Shown: in pieces, positions 16,170 through 24,896 of the stretch
Position numbering within the stretch: position 1 is the first letter of the stretch
How the letters are laid out: each line of letters opens with the position of its first letter
Source of the DNA: Thiohalophilus sp.
GTDB taxonomy: Bacteria; Pseudomonadota; Gammaproteobacteria; UBA6429; Thiohalophilaceae
DNA length: 64,000 bases
NCBI RefSeq assembly: GCF_034522235.1
Contig: NZ_JAXHLN010000003.1
Location: forward strand, 1,426,001 to 1,490,000
Direction of reading: 5' to 3'
The notes under the pieces: model-generated
Seen by the model: the letters and a program-made list of their open reading frames with translations, nothing else
Database searches by the model: none
Told to the model about the DNA's origin: nothing
Position numbers and translations under genes: made by a program

Positions 16170-17797
16170 CCCTGTTACTTGATATGTTGATGGCGTTGGC
16201 ATTGTTGTGGCCGATCGTGCTGGGACTGTTGCTGGTGTACCCGCCAACCTGTCAGCTGGCGCGTCGCCTGTTACCGCTGACCTTGTTGCCGGCCGTGTTG
16301 CTGGTACTGTTGCCGGGTGCCGGGAGCGTATTGCCTCTGCCCGGTGTGTTGCTGGACAGTGCACTTGCGCGTGACGCCACGGCGCGGCTGTTTTTATTTG
16401 TGATCGTATTGCTGTTGAGTCCGGTTATCCTGCAGGTGCCGGCGGCGCAAGGTTCGCATGACAGGCGCCTGTTATTTGAACTGCTATTGCTGCTGTTTAT
16501 CACGGGGTTGCAGGTGCTGGTCTTGTCCGCCGGTGTATTGCTGTTTTTCACCGCGGCGACGGTGGCCGGTTATGCCCTCTACGGCATGCTGGTGTGTGGC
16601 GCGTCAACGGCCGGGCGACGGGCCGGGCATGTGCTGGTGGTGTTGCTGGTAATCAGTGATCTGGTGATCTTCGAGCTGTTGCTGCTGTTGGCGAAATTCG
16701 ATGTCACTTTGGCATTTGTGCAACTGCGCCAGGCACTGGCCGGCATGCGCGAGCAGAGTACACTGATCATACTGATGCTGACGGGGATCGGCATCAAGGC
16801 GGGGGTGGTCGGTCTGCATTTCTGGCTCGCTCCTGTCTGGGTGACTGCAAGACCCTTGCTGCGACTGGCGGTACTGGCATTCATGTTGTGCGCCGGGTTG
16901 CTGGCGTGGTTGCGTCTGCTGCCGCTGGGGCAACTGCATTGGCCGGCTGCCGGGCAGCTCTTGCCGTGGCTGGTGCTGGTCATGATTGGCTATGCCCTTA
17001 TCACGGGACTGATGCAATCGCGGCAGGCGGCACGCTGGGCCCATGTTGTGCTGTTGTGGATCGGCTTGTGGCTTGCCGTGCTGGCGATGCTGTTGACCCG
17101 GCCCGGCTCGATCGCGGCCTTCGCACCGGTCTGGCATTTTGTCCTGCTCGCTTGCGTGCCGGCGCTGGGAGCGCTGGCACTGATCGGCCAGTACCGCGCG
17201 CCGGCAACGCTAGCCGTCTTCGCCGTGGTGAACCTCGTCATGGCCGTGTTGATCCTGCTGGCGGTCGTTCCGGCGAACGGTGATCTATCCAGCGTTGCGC
17301 TTTACACTGGCGGGATGGCGGTGGTGATACTCGCCATGCAGGCGCTCACTGTGCAACGCTTGACGACCCGGGCAATGCCCCGCGGAACCGCGATCACGGT
17401 ATGGCTACTGCTCAATGCGGCCGCGGTGAGCTGGCTTGCTGGTGGGCTGCGCCTTTCACTTGAAACAGTGTGGCCGGCGATCGGCTGGCTGTTCGGCGCG
17501 GCGTTGGCGGGATGGTTGATCGGCAGGTTGGGGCGTGGCCGGGCGAACCTGCCACCGGGTGACATTCTGGTGGTGATACGCCCTGTTCTGAATCGCCTCG
17601 TGCGAGGAGGGCACTGGTTGGGAGAGATTGTTTTACCACGCGGGCGCGGTATGTTGATGTTGCGAGTACAGCAGGGCTGGCAGCGACTGGGTCAATTGAC
17701 GCTCTGGCAGACATTGGAGACCCGTCTTGCACGTTGGGAGACAGCCATACTGCTGCTGTTGATCATTGCGCTGGCGATAGCTTTGTTCAGCCGATAA
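16166..17797 (+). CDS. Degenerate third antiporter-like membrane subunit
   Basis: 543 residues, very hydrophobic, about 14 membrane segments. Weak similarity in plan to the two preceding subunits: GIGIKAGVVGLHFWLAPVWVTARPLLRLAVLAF matches the TM7-TM8 loop of NuoN/L proteins and keeps the TM7 Lys. The TM5 Glu is replaced (LLFFTAATVAGYALYGM), the TM8 Lys is absent and no TM12 Lys is visible. It is therefore unlikely to carry ions by the standard route and may be structural, or may attach another partner. It overlaps the previous gene by 4 bp and ends the operon at a strong terminator. Confidence 0.7.
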   Translation: MTLLLDMLMALALLWPIVLGLLLVYPPTCQLARRLLPLTLLPAVLLVLLPGAGSVLPLPGVLLDSALARDATARLFLFVIVLLLSPVILQVPAAQGSHDRRLLFELLLLLFITGLQVLVLSAGVLLFFTAATVAGYALYGMLVCGASTAGRRAGHVLVVLLVISDLVIFELLLLLAKFDVTLAFVQLRQALAGMREQSTLIILMLTGIGIKAGVVGLHFWLAPVWVTARPLLRLAVLAFMLCAGLLAWLRLLPLGQLHWPAAGQLLPWLVLVMIGYALITGLMQSRQAARWAHVVLLWIGLWLAVLAMLLTRPGSIAAFAPVWHFVLLACVPALGALALIGQYRAPATLAVFAVVNLVMAVLILLAVVPANGDLSSVALYTGGMAVVILAMQALTVQRLTTRAMPRGTAITVWLLLNAAAVSWLAGGLRLSLETVWPAIGWLFGAALAGWLIGRLGRGRANLPPGDILVVIRPVLNRLVRGGHWLGEIVLPRGRGMLMLRVQQGWQRLGQLTLWQTLETRLARWETAILLLLIIALAIALFSR

Positions 17798-17798
17798 A

Positions 17799-17825
17799 AA
17801 ATGCCCCGCGGTGCGGGGCATTTTA
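17799..17825 (+). terminator. Bidirectional terminator between the Mrp operon and the DUF4168 gene
   Basis: Stem TGCCCCGC (17802-17809) / GCGGGGCA (17813-17820) with a 3-nt loop. It is flanked by AAAAAA on the left and TTTT on the right, so it serves both converging transcripts. Confidence 0.88.
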
Positions 17826-17852
17826 TCGTCTTCAGGTCAGTGGCGAGGAAAA

Positions 17853-18239
17853 TTACTGATCGCCAAGTACCTTCTGCTGCAGTTCCGGGTTCTGCTGAAC
17901 TGCCGCGAAGATCTGGTTGTACTCCTGAACAGACAGACCGGCGTCTTCGACAGCGCTGACCATATTCTTCTGGGCCTCTTGCTGCAGTTTCTGGGCCTTC
18001 TGCGGATCTTCAACATTTTCCAGCTTGCCGGCAAAGGATTCACGAATGCTGTTGACTTCGGCAAAAGCGTCCTTGAATTTATTCAGCGATGCGTCATCTA
18101 CCTCGGCGGCCTGACCACCCTGTTGCTGCGGGGGCTGTCCTTGCTGCGCGCCGCCCTGGGCGTAGGCAGTGGTGCCGGCGCCGAAGGTCAGGCCCATCCC
18201 AAACAGTGCAACCAACAGTGATTTTTTGTTAATCCACAT
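17853..18239 (-). CDS. DUF4168-family secreted protein
   Basis: 128 residues from the ATG at 18239, with GAGGAG upstream. A signal peptide (KKSLLVALFGMGLTFGAGTTAYAQ, cleavage after AYA) is followed by a Gln/Gly-rich linker and a helical domain with KFKDAFAEVNSIRESFAGKLENVEDPQKAQKLQQEAQKNMVSAVEDAGLSVQEYNQIFAAVQQNPELQQKV, the DUF4168 pattern. Periplasmic or extracellular; function unknown. Transcribed alone, convergent with the Mrp operon. Confidence 0.8.
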   Translation of the reverse strand: MWINKKSLLVALFGMGLTFGAGTTAYAQGGAQQGQPPQQQGGQAAEVDDASLNKFKDAFAEVNSIRESFAGKLENVEDPQKAQKLQQEAQKNMVSAVEDAGLSVQEYNQIFAAVQQNPELQQKVLGDQ

Positions 18240-18504
18240 AATACAAACTCCTCGGTTTAATTGCTTACGCCCGAACAGGTTGCAAGCACTATGCCGGGTG
18301 ATCGGGAACTTTTTGCAAAACCGCGTAAAGCTAAAAAAATTGAGGCACACCAGTTACCTGGCAGGAGTGTAAAGTTTGTCTTTACATTGGCATACGAGCC
18401 AGGGAATCAAAGCGGGCGTTAAGAAGATTAATTACCGCTAACGATGGCCGGTCTGGTGTGACGATTTGACACATGTGTCGAGGTGTCGAGCGCACAGGGT
18501 GGAC

Positions 18505-19890
18505 TCAGTTCTCATCATTTTCACCAAGACGACGGTAAAGGGTGCGCCGACCGATGCCGAGGATTTCCGCGGCTCGTCGCTTGTTGCCGTCAACGTGCTT
18601 GATAACGTGTTCAATATAGCGACGCTCGAGTTCCTGTAGTGGCAACAGTTCCGTCTCATTGCCGGCCAGCATGTCGGGCAGTCGTGCGTCAATTTTGATC
18701 TCGGTACTTTTGAGCAGGCGGTCGGGCAGGTGTTCGGTATCGATCTGACTGGCATGACAAAACGTGACGGCCCACTCGATAATGTTGGACAGCTCACGCA
18801 CATTCCCCGGAAACGGATAGGCCTTGAGTTGTTGCAGGGCGCGATCGGTAATGCCCTGAATGGGATGGTCGAAGCGGGCGCTGAACTCGTCGATAAAGCG
18901 GGCGGTCAGCAGCCCCAGATCCTCGCCGCGTTCGCGCAATGGCGGAACATGCAGGGTAAAGGTGTTCAACCGATAAAACAGATCCTCGCGGAAGTTACCT
19001 TCACTGACTTCACGTTCCAGATCGCTGTTGGTGGCGGCCAGAATCCGTACCTCGACATGCTCCTCACGATTGGCCCCGACCGGTCGCAGACGCTGTTCCT
19101 GCAAGACGCGCAATAACTTGGCCTGCATGCCGATCGGCAGCTCACCGATCTCATCCAGTAACAGGCTGCCGCCACTGGCTTCCAGAAACAGCCCGCGGCG
19201 TGCCTTTTGCGCGCCGGAGAAGGCGCCCGCGGCATGGCCGAACAGTTCACTTTCGAGCAGTTCGGCGGGAATCGCGGCGCAGTTGACGGCGATAAACGGG
19301 CCGTCGGCATACTCGCTTTCGGCGTGCAGGGCGCGTGCGACCAGCTCCTTGCCAACCCCGCTTTCACCTTCTATCAACACCGGGCCGGCGGCCCGGGCGA
19401 TTTGCGTGATCTGGGTATACAGGCGTTGCATCGGGGCGCTGCGGCCGATGAGGCCATAAAAGTCACCGCTACCCAGCAGTTCGCGGTAGCGGGTCAACTC
19501 CAGACGCAGGCGGCGGGTTTCGTTGACCCGTTGCACGCTCATTATCAGATGTTGCAAATCCACCGGCTTGGTCAAAAAGTCGTCGGCGCCTTCCTTGAGC
19601 GCATCCACGGCCTGGGAGACAGTGCCAAAGCCGGTGATAATGATAAACCCCGGTGCCACCTGCAGCTGTCGGGTCTGCTGCAGCAAGGCCATGGCGTCGG
19701 CGCCGGGCAGGCGTAGATCACTGATAACCAGATCCACCGGCCTGTCCCTGAGCCATTGCCAGGCCTGCTCGGCATCGGGGGCCCCTGCTGTTTGATAGCC
19801 GGCATCCTGTAACTCCTCGATCAGTAATTTGCGCAACGAGGCATCATCTTCCACGACCAGGATGTCAGGCGAATTTGTCGTGTCAGTCAT
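18505..19890 (-). CDS. Sigma-54-dependent response regulator (NtrC family)
   Basis: 461 residues from the ATG at 19890, which has GGAG 6 nt upstream and overlaps the kinase stop. Domains: receiver (about 1-125, DLVISDLRLPG around the phospho-acceptor Asp, Lys in FLTKPVD), AAA+ (about 145-375, Walker A GESGVGKE, sigma-54-contact loop GAFSGA, Walker B LLLDEIGE, arginine-finger region REDLFYRLN) and a Fis-type helix-turn-helix (NKRRAAEILGIGRRTLYRRL). When phosphorylated it should open sigma-54 promoters. One such promoter lies at 21557-21572, just beyond its partner kinase. Confidence 0.92.
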   Translation of the reverse strand: MTDTTNSPDILVVEDDASLRKLLIEELQDAGYQTAGAPDAEQAWQWLRDRPVDLVISDLRLPGADAMALLQQTRQLQVAPGFIIITGFGTVSQAVDALKEGADDFLTKPVDLQHLIMSVQRVNETRRLRLELTRYRELLGSGDFYGLIGRSAPMQRLYTQITQIARAAGPVLIEGESGVGKELVARALHAESEYADGPFIAVNCAAIPAELLESELFGHAAGAFSGAQKARRGLFLEASGGSLLLDEIGELPIGMQAKLLRVLQEQRLRPVGANREEHVEVRILAATNSDLEREVSEGNFREDLFYRLNTFTLHVPPLRERGEDLGLLTARFIDEFSARFDHPIQGITDRALQQLKAYPFPGNVRELSNIIEWAVTFCHASQIDTEHLPDRLLKSTEIKIDARLPDMLAGNETELLPLQELERRYIEHVIKHVDGNKRRAAEILGIGRRTLYRRLGENDEN

Positions 19891-21421
19891 TGTCATCTCC
19901 GGTTTGTGGCCGGGGCAGCACAACGCGAAAACGGGCGCCCCCGAGCGGACTGGTCTCGATTTCGATCCGGCCGTCATGATCGCTGACCGCGGCATGGGCG
20001 ACGGCCAGCCCCAGTCCCGTGCCTTCGTCGACACTCTTGGTGGTATAAAACGGCTCGAAGATACGTTCCCGATCCGCGTCGGCAATACCCGGACCGTCAT
20101 CATCGATCATAAAGCCGACCTGTTCCTCATTGGCGAACCAGCCGATTTGTACGCGGTGTGTCGCGGATTGCACGGCATTGTGCAGCAGATTGGAGAGCGC
20201 CTGTTCCATCCGCAGGCGATCGATCATCAGTGTCGGCGCGGGTGCATGTTCGGTCATACTGACATCGATATGCCGGTAACGGGCGTCGCTGGCGACCTGG
20301 GTGAGGACGGACCGAATCACCCGATCGGCGCGTTCGGGCTGACACTGCAAGGGATTGCTGCGCCCGAAGTCCATCAGCTGGCGCACGATAAAGTTCATGC
20401 GTCGCACTTCATGACGAATCTCTTGCAGTGATTCGGTGACTGCCGGCTCCAGATCGGTGTGGCGCAGCGCACGCTGGGCCTTGCCGTCGACCACATTCAA
20501 AGGTGTGCCCAGTTCGTGGGCCACGCCGGCGGCCAGCTGGCCGATGGCCGCCATGCGCTCCGAGCGTTGCAGGCGGTCTTCGAGTATCGCCTGCTCCTGT
20601 TTCTGGCGTACCACCACCGCCTCCTGGCTGATCAGATTTTCCAGCATCCGGTTCAGGCCGACGGCCAGTTCCTGCAGCTCACGCGGACCGTCGGTGGGCA
20701 CCCGTTGCTCTCGCTTGCCGGCGCCGATCTGGCCAATGGTTTTAAGCATGGCACTGATATGAGAACCGAAGGCCTTGTAATGGCCGTAATAGATCACCAC
20801 GGTCAACAGCAGCGCGGTAATGATCAAAACGGCCAGACCCTGATAACGCAGGCGGGTAATATAGGATTCGAATTCGCTGGCCCGGCGGGTGACCTGCAAC
20901 ATGCCGGTGATCTGTCCGGCATCGTTGGACAAGGGTAAAAAATAGGAATAGACATCCTCGCCGCCGGTAACGCGGTTGTACTCTTCACGCCGATCGCCTT
21001 CGGTGACCATCTGCGCGACCCGGCCGCTGGTGGCGGCCGGCTTGGTCGGACCGCTGGTACCGAGGCGGTTGCCGTCGGCATCGTAGACATAGGCGCCATA
21101 AACGCGGCTGATGCGCAGGGTCGACTCCAGTGCCTGGACCAGCGCACCCTCCCGTCCCTGCTCTATGGCATAGATCAACGGCTGGCGAATCGCCCGGGCC
21201 ACCAGCTCGATCTCTTCTTCCATGCGCTCCTGGGTCTGGGATTCGAGGACGCGAAAGGAATACCAGCCGGCGATGGCACTGAACGCCAGCAAGGGCAACA
21301 GGACAAACATCAGCAGGGCGGTACGCAGGTTATAACGTCGTGGCGACACAATGCCTCGCAAAGTTTTGAGTGAGTCGTTTTGGCACATGAGCGTCTTTCG
21401 GCGGGAAAAGCCCGCTTTCAC
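19883..21421 (-). CDS. Membrane sensor histidine kinase, partner of the NtrC-type regulator
   Basis: 512 residues from a GTG at 21421 with AGAAGG upstream; an ATG at 21388 is the alternative start. It has a membrane segment near residues 35-55, a periplasmic sensor domain of about 130 residues, a second membrane segment (LAVLIITALLLTVVIYYG), HAMP, HisKA (MAAIGQLAAGVAHELGTPLNVV, phospho-acceptor His) and HATPase (NLLHNAVQSA, DDGPGI, GTGLGLAV). It overlaps the regulator gene by 8 bp, so the two proteins are coupled. The signal is unknown. Confidence 0.9.
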   Translation of the reverse strand: MKAGFSRRKTLMCQNDSLKTLRGIVSPRRYNLRTALLMFVLLPLLAFSAIAGWYSFRVLESQTQERMEEEIELVARAIRQPLIYAIEQGREGALVQALESTLRISRVYGAYVYDADGNRLGTSGPTKPAATSGRVAQMVTEGDRREEYNRVTGGEDVYSYFLPLSNDAGQITGMLQVTRRASEFESYITRLRYQGLAVLIITALLLTVVIYYGHYKAFGSHISAMLKTIGQIGAGKREQRVPTDGPRELQELAVGLNRMLENLISQEAVVVRQKQEQAILEDRLQRSERMAAIGQLAAGVAHELGTPLNVVDGKAQRALRHTDLEPAVTESLQEIRHEVRRMNFIVRQLMDFGRSNPLQCQPERADRVIRSVLTQVASDARYRHIDVSMTEHAPAPTLMIDRLRMEQALSNLLHNAVQSATHRVQIGWFANEEQVGFMIDDDGPGIADADRERIFEPFYTTKSVDEGTGLGLAVAHAAVSDHDGRIEIETSPLGGARFRVVLPRPQTGDDND

Positions 21422-21455
21422 CCTGCGCCTTCTCGCTGTTTGTCGCGGTCAGTTT

Positions 21456-21515
21456 ATCATGTGCGGCATGCTGAACCGAGCTGGAATCCCGGCAAGTCGC
21501 GCGGCACGACATGAT
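21456..21515. promoter_or_regulatory. Candidate activator-binding inverted repeats upstream of the sigma-54 promoter
   Basis: ATCATGT (21456-21462) and ACATGAT (21509-21515) face each other 43-100 bp upstream of the sigma-54 promoter, the usual place for NtrC-type enhancer sites. Each is embedded in a GC-rich partial palindrome. Inferred from position and symmetry only. Confidence 0.3.
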
Positions 21516-21556
21516 CAGTACGTTGATAATTAATAATCCGTCCACGTGGCGCGTAC

Positions 21557-21572
21557 TGGCATGGGAATTGCC
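21557..21572 (+). promoter_or_regulatory. Sigma-54 (RpoN) promoter, -24/-12 type
   Basis: TGGCATGGGAATTGCC matches the consensus TGGCAC-N5-TTGC, with GG (21558-21559) and GC (21570-21571) separated by exactly 10 bp. The start of transcription would be near 21583, 70 bp before the secreted-protein gene. Confidence 0.75.
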
Positions 21573-21651
21573 CCTCTATGGGTCACATTAATGAATGAGT
21601 CGTTTATTATAATTTTTAACGCAAAAATTTGCCGATTGGACCGGAGTTGAA

Positions 21652-22017
21652 ATGAGAATTGGACAGATTATCGGGGTTTTAATGCTGGCCGCTGCTGGCG
21701 GGCAGGCTGTTGCCGATTGCCTGCAGGCGGTGGATCATGAAATCGTTTCGGATGAATCCAGTTATGGTCAAATCTGGGTGGAGTGGCAAGCACGGATTCG
21801 TAATCAATGCGAGGAAGTCTACTACACCATGGTGACGATTAACTTTAAGGATGCCGAGGGCGAGCAGATTCACAACTCTCTGACCAGTAAAATGATCAAG
21901 GAGGGCGAGACGGTGACAGTGAATAAACGCTCGTTGGTGGAAGAGGAAATTTACAAGAAAATTGAGGACACTGAGATCGTCCTGAAACCCGAGAAGTTGC
22001 CCAACGAGGTGAAGTAG
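21652..22017 (+). CDS. Small secreted protein, probable sigma-54 target
   Basis: 121 residues. A signal peptide (IIGVLMLAAAGGQAVADC, cleavage near AVA-D) is followed by a beta-rich domain with two cysteines (Cys24 and Cys53). The pattern WVEWQARIRNQCEEVYYTMVTINFKDAEGEQIHNSLTSKMIKEGETVTVNKRS resembles FxLYD-like beta-sandwich domains: a central N-C/Y..V.V.F.D..G motif. The N-terminal Cys is at the expected cleavage site, but the lipobox is poor. It lies divergent from the kinase/regulator pair and behind a sigma-54 promoter, so it is probably controlled by that pair. Confidence 0.7.
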   Translation: MRIGQIIGVLMLAAAGGQAVADCLQAVDHEIVSDESSYGQIWVEWQARIRNQCEEVYYTMVTINFKDAEGEQIHNSLTSKMIKEGETVTVNKRSLVEEEIYKKIEDTEIVLKPEKLPNEVK

Positions 22018-22248
22018 TAAGTTGCCAAACAGGCCATTTTGTTTATGGGGACAAATAAATATTATTTATCAATCGTAATATTCGATTGTCACGAGTAAAA
22101 AATAAACGCGTGAAATGTGAATCGGATGAATATTCCTTACTCCACTATGGTCTAAATAATATGTTACCCAGCCAGTTTCGGATTGGTTGGATTGGAACTG
22201 ACATTGAGATCAGCAGAATTATCACCGGGAGAGTAAAGGAGAAGACCG

Positions 22249-22569
22249 ATGAGCAATATCAAGACTTTGATCGTTTTTGTTGCAACGGCATGGCTGGTTG
22301 CAGGCTGTGCCGGCGGAATGTCCTCTGAACAAAAACAACAGCAATATCAGCAAGAAATGTCCGCCGCCAAAGCCGCTTATGAGAGAGTTCGTGAAGTGGA
22401 ATACGCCTGGCGGGATACGGAAGATCTGATGAAGGCTGCCGAAAAGGCCGCGGGTGAAGGTGAGCTGGGCAAGGCGATCGATCTGGCCGTGGAAGCCAGA
22501 AAACAGAGCGAGATCGCTTATAACCAGTACCAGGATCAAAAGGACGCCGGAGAACACGGCATCAGATAA
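22249..22569 (+). CDS. SoxXA-binding-like lipoprotein
   Basis: 106 residues. The signal peptide has a lipobox (WLVAGC, Cys20). The mature part is one helical repeat-like unit: AAKAAYERVREVEYAWRDTEDLMKAAEKAAGEGELGKAIDLAVEARKQSEIAYNQYQDQKDAG. The WRDT...A..A...G....A..LA..A..Q pattern matches, from memory, SoxXA-binding proteins of sulfur oxidisers, which associate with the periplasmic c-type cytochrome SoxXA. No other sox genes are in the window, so the role is inference. Good Shine-Dalgarno (AAAGGAGAAG) and a terminator right after the stop. Confidence 0.7.
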   Translation: MSNIKTLIVFVATAWLVAGCAGGMSSEQKQQQYQQEMSAAKAAYERVREVEYAWRDTEDLMKAAEKAAGEGELGKAIDLAVEARKQSEIAYNQYQDQKDAGEHGIR

Positions 22570-22577
22570 CTTGATAC

Positions 22578-22603
22578 AAGCCGGACAATTGTCCGGCTTT
22601 TTT
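22578..22603 (+). terminator. Rho-independent terminator of the SoxXA-binding-like gene
   Basis: Perfect 9-bp stem AAGCCGGAC / GTCCGGCTT, loop AATT, followed by TTTTT. Confidence 0.9.
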
Positions 22604-22690
22604 GATTAACCTGCCATGGTCGGGTAGCGGGTAAAGGTGTCGTTCGTTTCACCGAAAGCCCGATCCGGTCATCTACAAATAGTGTTGTTG

Positions 22691-23425
22691 CTATCCCGCC
22701 GGATGACGTTTGAATTGCTCGACCCGCAAAGCCGTCGCCCCGGCAACCGCAACCGGCATCACCAGAAAGTTTAATACCGGAATCAATGTGGCCAGCATCA
22801 CCGCGCCACCGAAGCCCAGTGATAAAAAACGTTTTTGCCGGATTACCCGACGGATGTCCGGGAAACTCAATCCCTGATTGCCCAGCGGGTAGTCGAGGTA
22901 CTCGATGCTCAGCATCCAGGCGCTGAAGATCACCCACAGCACCGGCGCAACCAGGTTGATTACCGGAATCAGGGTGATGATCAACAATACGATGGCGATG
23001 CCGGCGAAGAGCAGCATCTTTTTGACCTCACCGGTCAGGGCCTTGACAGTCTCCTCGAACACCCCTACCTCGCTGATGGGCGAATGTCCGGTCAGGTTTT
23101 TCTCCACCGCGGCGGATAAAAAACTGTTGAACGGCGAGCCGATCAGGTTGGCCAGCACGGTAAAACTGAAGAACACCGCGATGCCTGTGGTGATGGCAAA
23201 AATAAACCAGAGCAGGCTGTCCAGCCAGGCCAGCCAGTCAGGCAACGTCGGCATCAGCCACTCCAGCAGTATTTCGAATTGCGCGGCCAGCAGCCAGATC
23301 AAACCGGCAAAGATCAGAATGTTGATAATCAGGGGAAACACAACATGGCGTTTCACGCCGGGCTTGCCAATCAGGCTCAGGCCGCGCAGCAGATAACCGG
23401 CGCCGGTAAATGGATTACTGATCAT
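22691..23425 (-). CDS. cysZ: Sulfate transporter CysZ
   Basis: 244 residues with four or five membrane segments. The family pattern is clear: NPFTGAGYLLRGLSLIGKPGVKRHVVFPLIINIL at the N-terminus, LIGSPFNSFLSAAVEKNLTG in the middle and SIEYLDYPLGNQGLSFPDIRRVIRQKRFLSLGFGGAVMLATLIPVLNFLVMPVAVAGATAL at the C-terminus. CysZ brings sulfate across the inner membrane for cysteine synthesis. Single gene; the spacer upstream is filled by an inverted-repeat structure. Confidence 0.92.
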   Translation of the reverse strand: MISNPFTGAGYLLRGLSLIGKPGVKRHVVFPLIINILIFAGLIWLLAAQFEILLEWLMPTLPDWLAWLDSLLWFIFAITTGIAVFFSFTVLANLIGSPFNSFLSAAVEKNLTGHSPISEVGVFEETVKALTGEVKKMLLFAGIAIVLLIITLIPVINLVAPVLWVIFSAWMLSIEYLDYPLGNQGLSFPDIRRVIRQKRFLSLGFGGAVMLATLIPVLNFLVMPVAVAGATALRVEQFKRHPAG

Positions 23426-23451
23426 AGTACCTCCTGACAGAGAAGAGCTTT

Positions 23452-23587
23452 ACCACCAAGACACAAAGACACCAAGTAATTAAATTTCTTATACAGCCCC
23501 TACAGGGGCTTTCATCATACTACCCGCTTTGCGGGTAGTATTTGATTATTTTACTTGGTGTCTTAGTGTCTTAGTGTCTTGGTGGTT
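23452..23587. repeat. Inverted pair of ACACCAAG/CTTGGTGT repeats enclosing two hairpins
   Basis: The left arm 23452-23480 (ACCACCAAGACACAAAGACA and onward) faces the right arm 23551-23587 (TTACTTGGTGTCTTAGTGTC and onward, period 8). Between them lie two perfect hairpins: AGCCCC-TACA-GGGGCT (23495-23510) and ACTACCCGC-TTT-GCGGGTAGT (23519-23539). The right arm overlaps the stop codon of the sugar kinase (23586-23588) by two bases. The inner GGGCTTTCATC recurs at 32931-32941. Confidence 0.75.
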
Positions 23588-24896
23588 AGCACTGTTCTTC
23601 AGAATGTAGAGCGATGAGTGCGCTGCCGTAGGCCGCTTCGGTGTTGGGTGCGGTTTCCACCGGGATACCCAGCAGATTCTGGCGTATTTGTGTCCAGGCC
23701 TCGTTGACGCTGCCGCCGCCGGCGGTGAGGATGCGTTTGGGGAAGGGCGCGCCGAGTTCGGCGAGCCGCTCGTAGCCCTGTTTTTCGATGCGCGCGATAC
23801 CTTCGAGCATGCCCTGAAAAAACGTGACATCGTCGTCGGGACGCGGTTCCAGTTGCGGGCTCAGGTGCGGGTCGTTGATGGGAAAGCGTTCCCCCTGAGC
23901 CGGCAGGGGATAGTAGTTGAGTTCGGTTGGCTGTTGCGGATCCAGTTGTGTCGTCATCGCCTGCAGTTGTACATCACTGAAATGGTGTTTCAATACCGCG
24001 CCGCCGCTGTTGGAGGCGCCGCCCACCAGCCACAAGTCGCCCAGCGGCTGACTGTAAACACCGTAGTCGGCCGAGAGAATGGGCGTGGGACCGAGGACTT
24101 TCAGCACCAGCGTGGAGCCCAGCACGGTTACCGCCTCGCCCGGCTTGCCGGCACCGGTCGCGATAAACGAGGCGGTGCTGTCGGTGGTGCCGCTGACGAT
24201 CAATGTCTCCGCTGACAGATTGAAACGTTTGGCCATATGATCGCTGATCGGGCCGACCGGCGCGCCGGGCTGTTGCACCTTCGGCAACCAGGCGTTGTCC
24301 AGCGGCAGGGTATCCATCCAGCGTGGCCAGGTATGGTGCTCGGCATTGAAGCCGGTTTTGAGGCAGTTGTTGACATCACTGATGCCGTAACGATCGGTGA
24401 GTTTGCCGGCAATCCAGTCGGCCTGATGCAGACAGTGGGCAAGGGCGCTTTTATCGACGTGCATGCTCAGCCACAACAGCTTGACCAGCCCGGCGTTGGG
24501 GCTGAGCACCGGGTTATCCGGCGGCGCCATCGCCTTGAGGTGTTCGACGTAAACCGGATCGCGCTGATCGTTGTAGAGCAACGCCTCGCGTAACGGCTCG
24601 CCGGCGGCATTGGTCACCAGCACCGAACCCGAGGTGCCGTCCACGGCGATGCGTTTTACCCGGGTGGGATCGATCTGCTCAAACAGTTCATCCAGCACCC
24701 GTTCCACTGCCTGCCACCAGAGCAAAGGATCCTGAAACCGAGCACTGCCCTCGGCAATGGCAGGAGGCAGATCGGTGCTGGCCGTGTAGAGTATCGTGGC
24801 GTCCCGATTGATCGCCGTCGCCCGGCAACCGGACGTCCCCAGATCAATCCCTACATAGAGTGCAGTGTGACGGTTGTCGGAATGTGAAGAAGTCAT
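23586..24896 (-). CDS. FGGY-family carbohydrate kinase (D-ribulose kinase-like)
   Basis: 436 residues. The FGGY/actin-fold motifs are YVGIDLGTSGCRATAI (phosphate-1), IAVDGTSGSVLVTNAAGEPL, SGTTDSTASFIATGAGKPGEAVTVLGSTLVLK (phosphate-2 region) and ILTAGGGSVNEAWTQI (adenosine motif). It phosphorylates a sugar or sugar alcohol. The short length and motif spelling resemble the D-ribulose kinase branch, but that is a guess. It lies 36 bp downstream of queF on the same strand. Its Shine-Dalgarno (CGAGGT) is the end of a CTCGTCC-family repeat, and its stop overlaps another repeat arm. Confidence 0.85.
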   Translation of the reverse strand: MTSSHSDNRHTALYVGIDLGTSGCRATAINRDATILYTASTDLPPAIAEGSARFQDPLLWWQAVERVLDELFEQIDPTRVKRIAVDGTSGSVLVTNAAGEPLREALLYNDQRDPVYVEHLKAMAPPDNPVLSPNAGLVKLLWLSMHVDKSALAHCLHQADWIAGKLTDRYGISDVNNCLKTGFNAEHHTWPRWMDTLPLDNAWLPKVQQPGAPVGPISDHMAKRFNLSAETLIVSGTTDSTASFIATGAGKPGEAVTVLGSTLVLKVLGPTPILSADYGVYSQPLGDLWLVGGASNSGGAVLKHHFSDVQLQAMTTQLDPQQPTELNYYPLPAQGERFPINDPHLSPQLEPRPDDDVTFFQGMLEGIARIEKQGYERLAELGAPFPKRILTAGGGSVNEAWTQIRQNLLGIPVETAPNTEAAYGSALIALHSEEQC

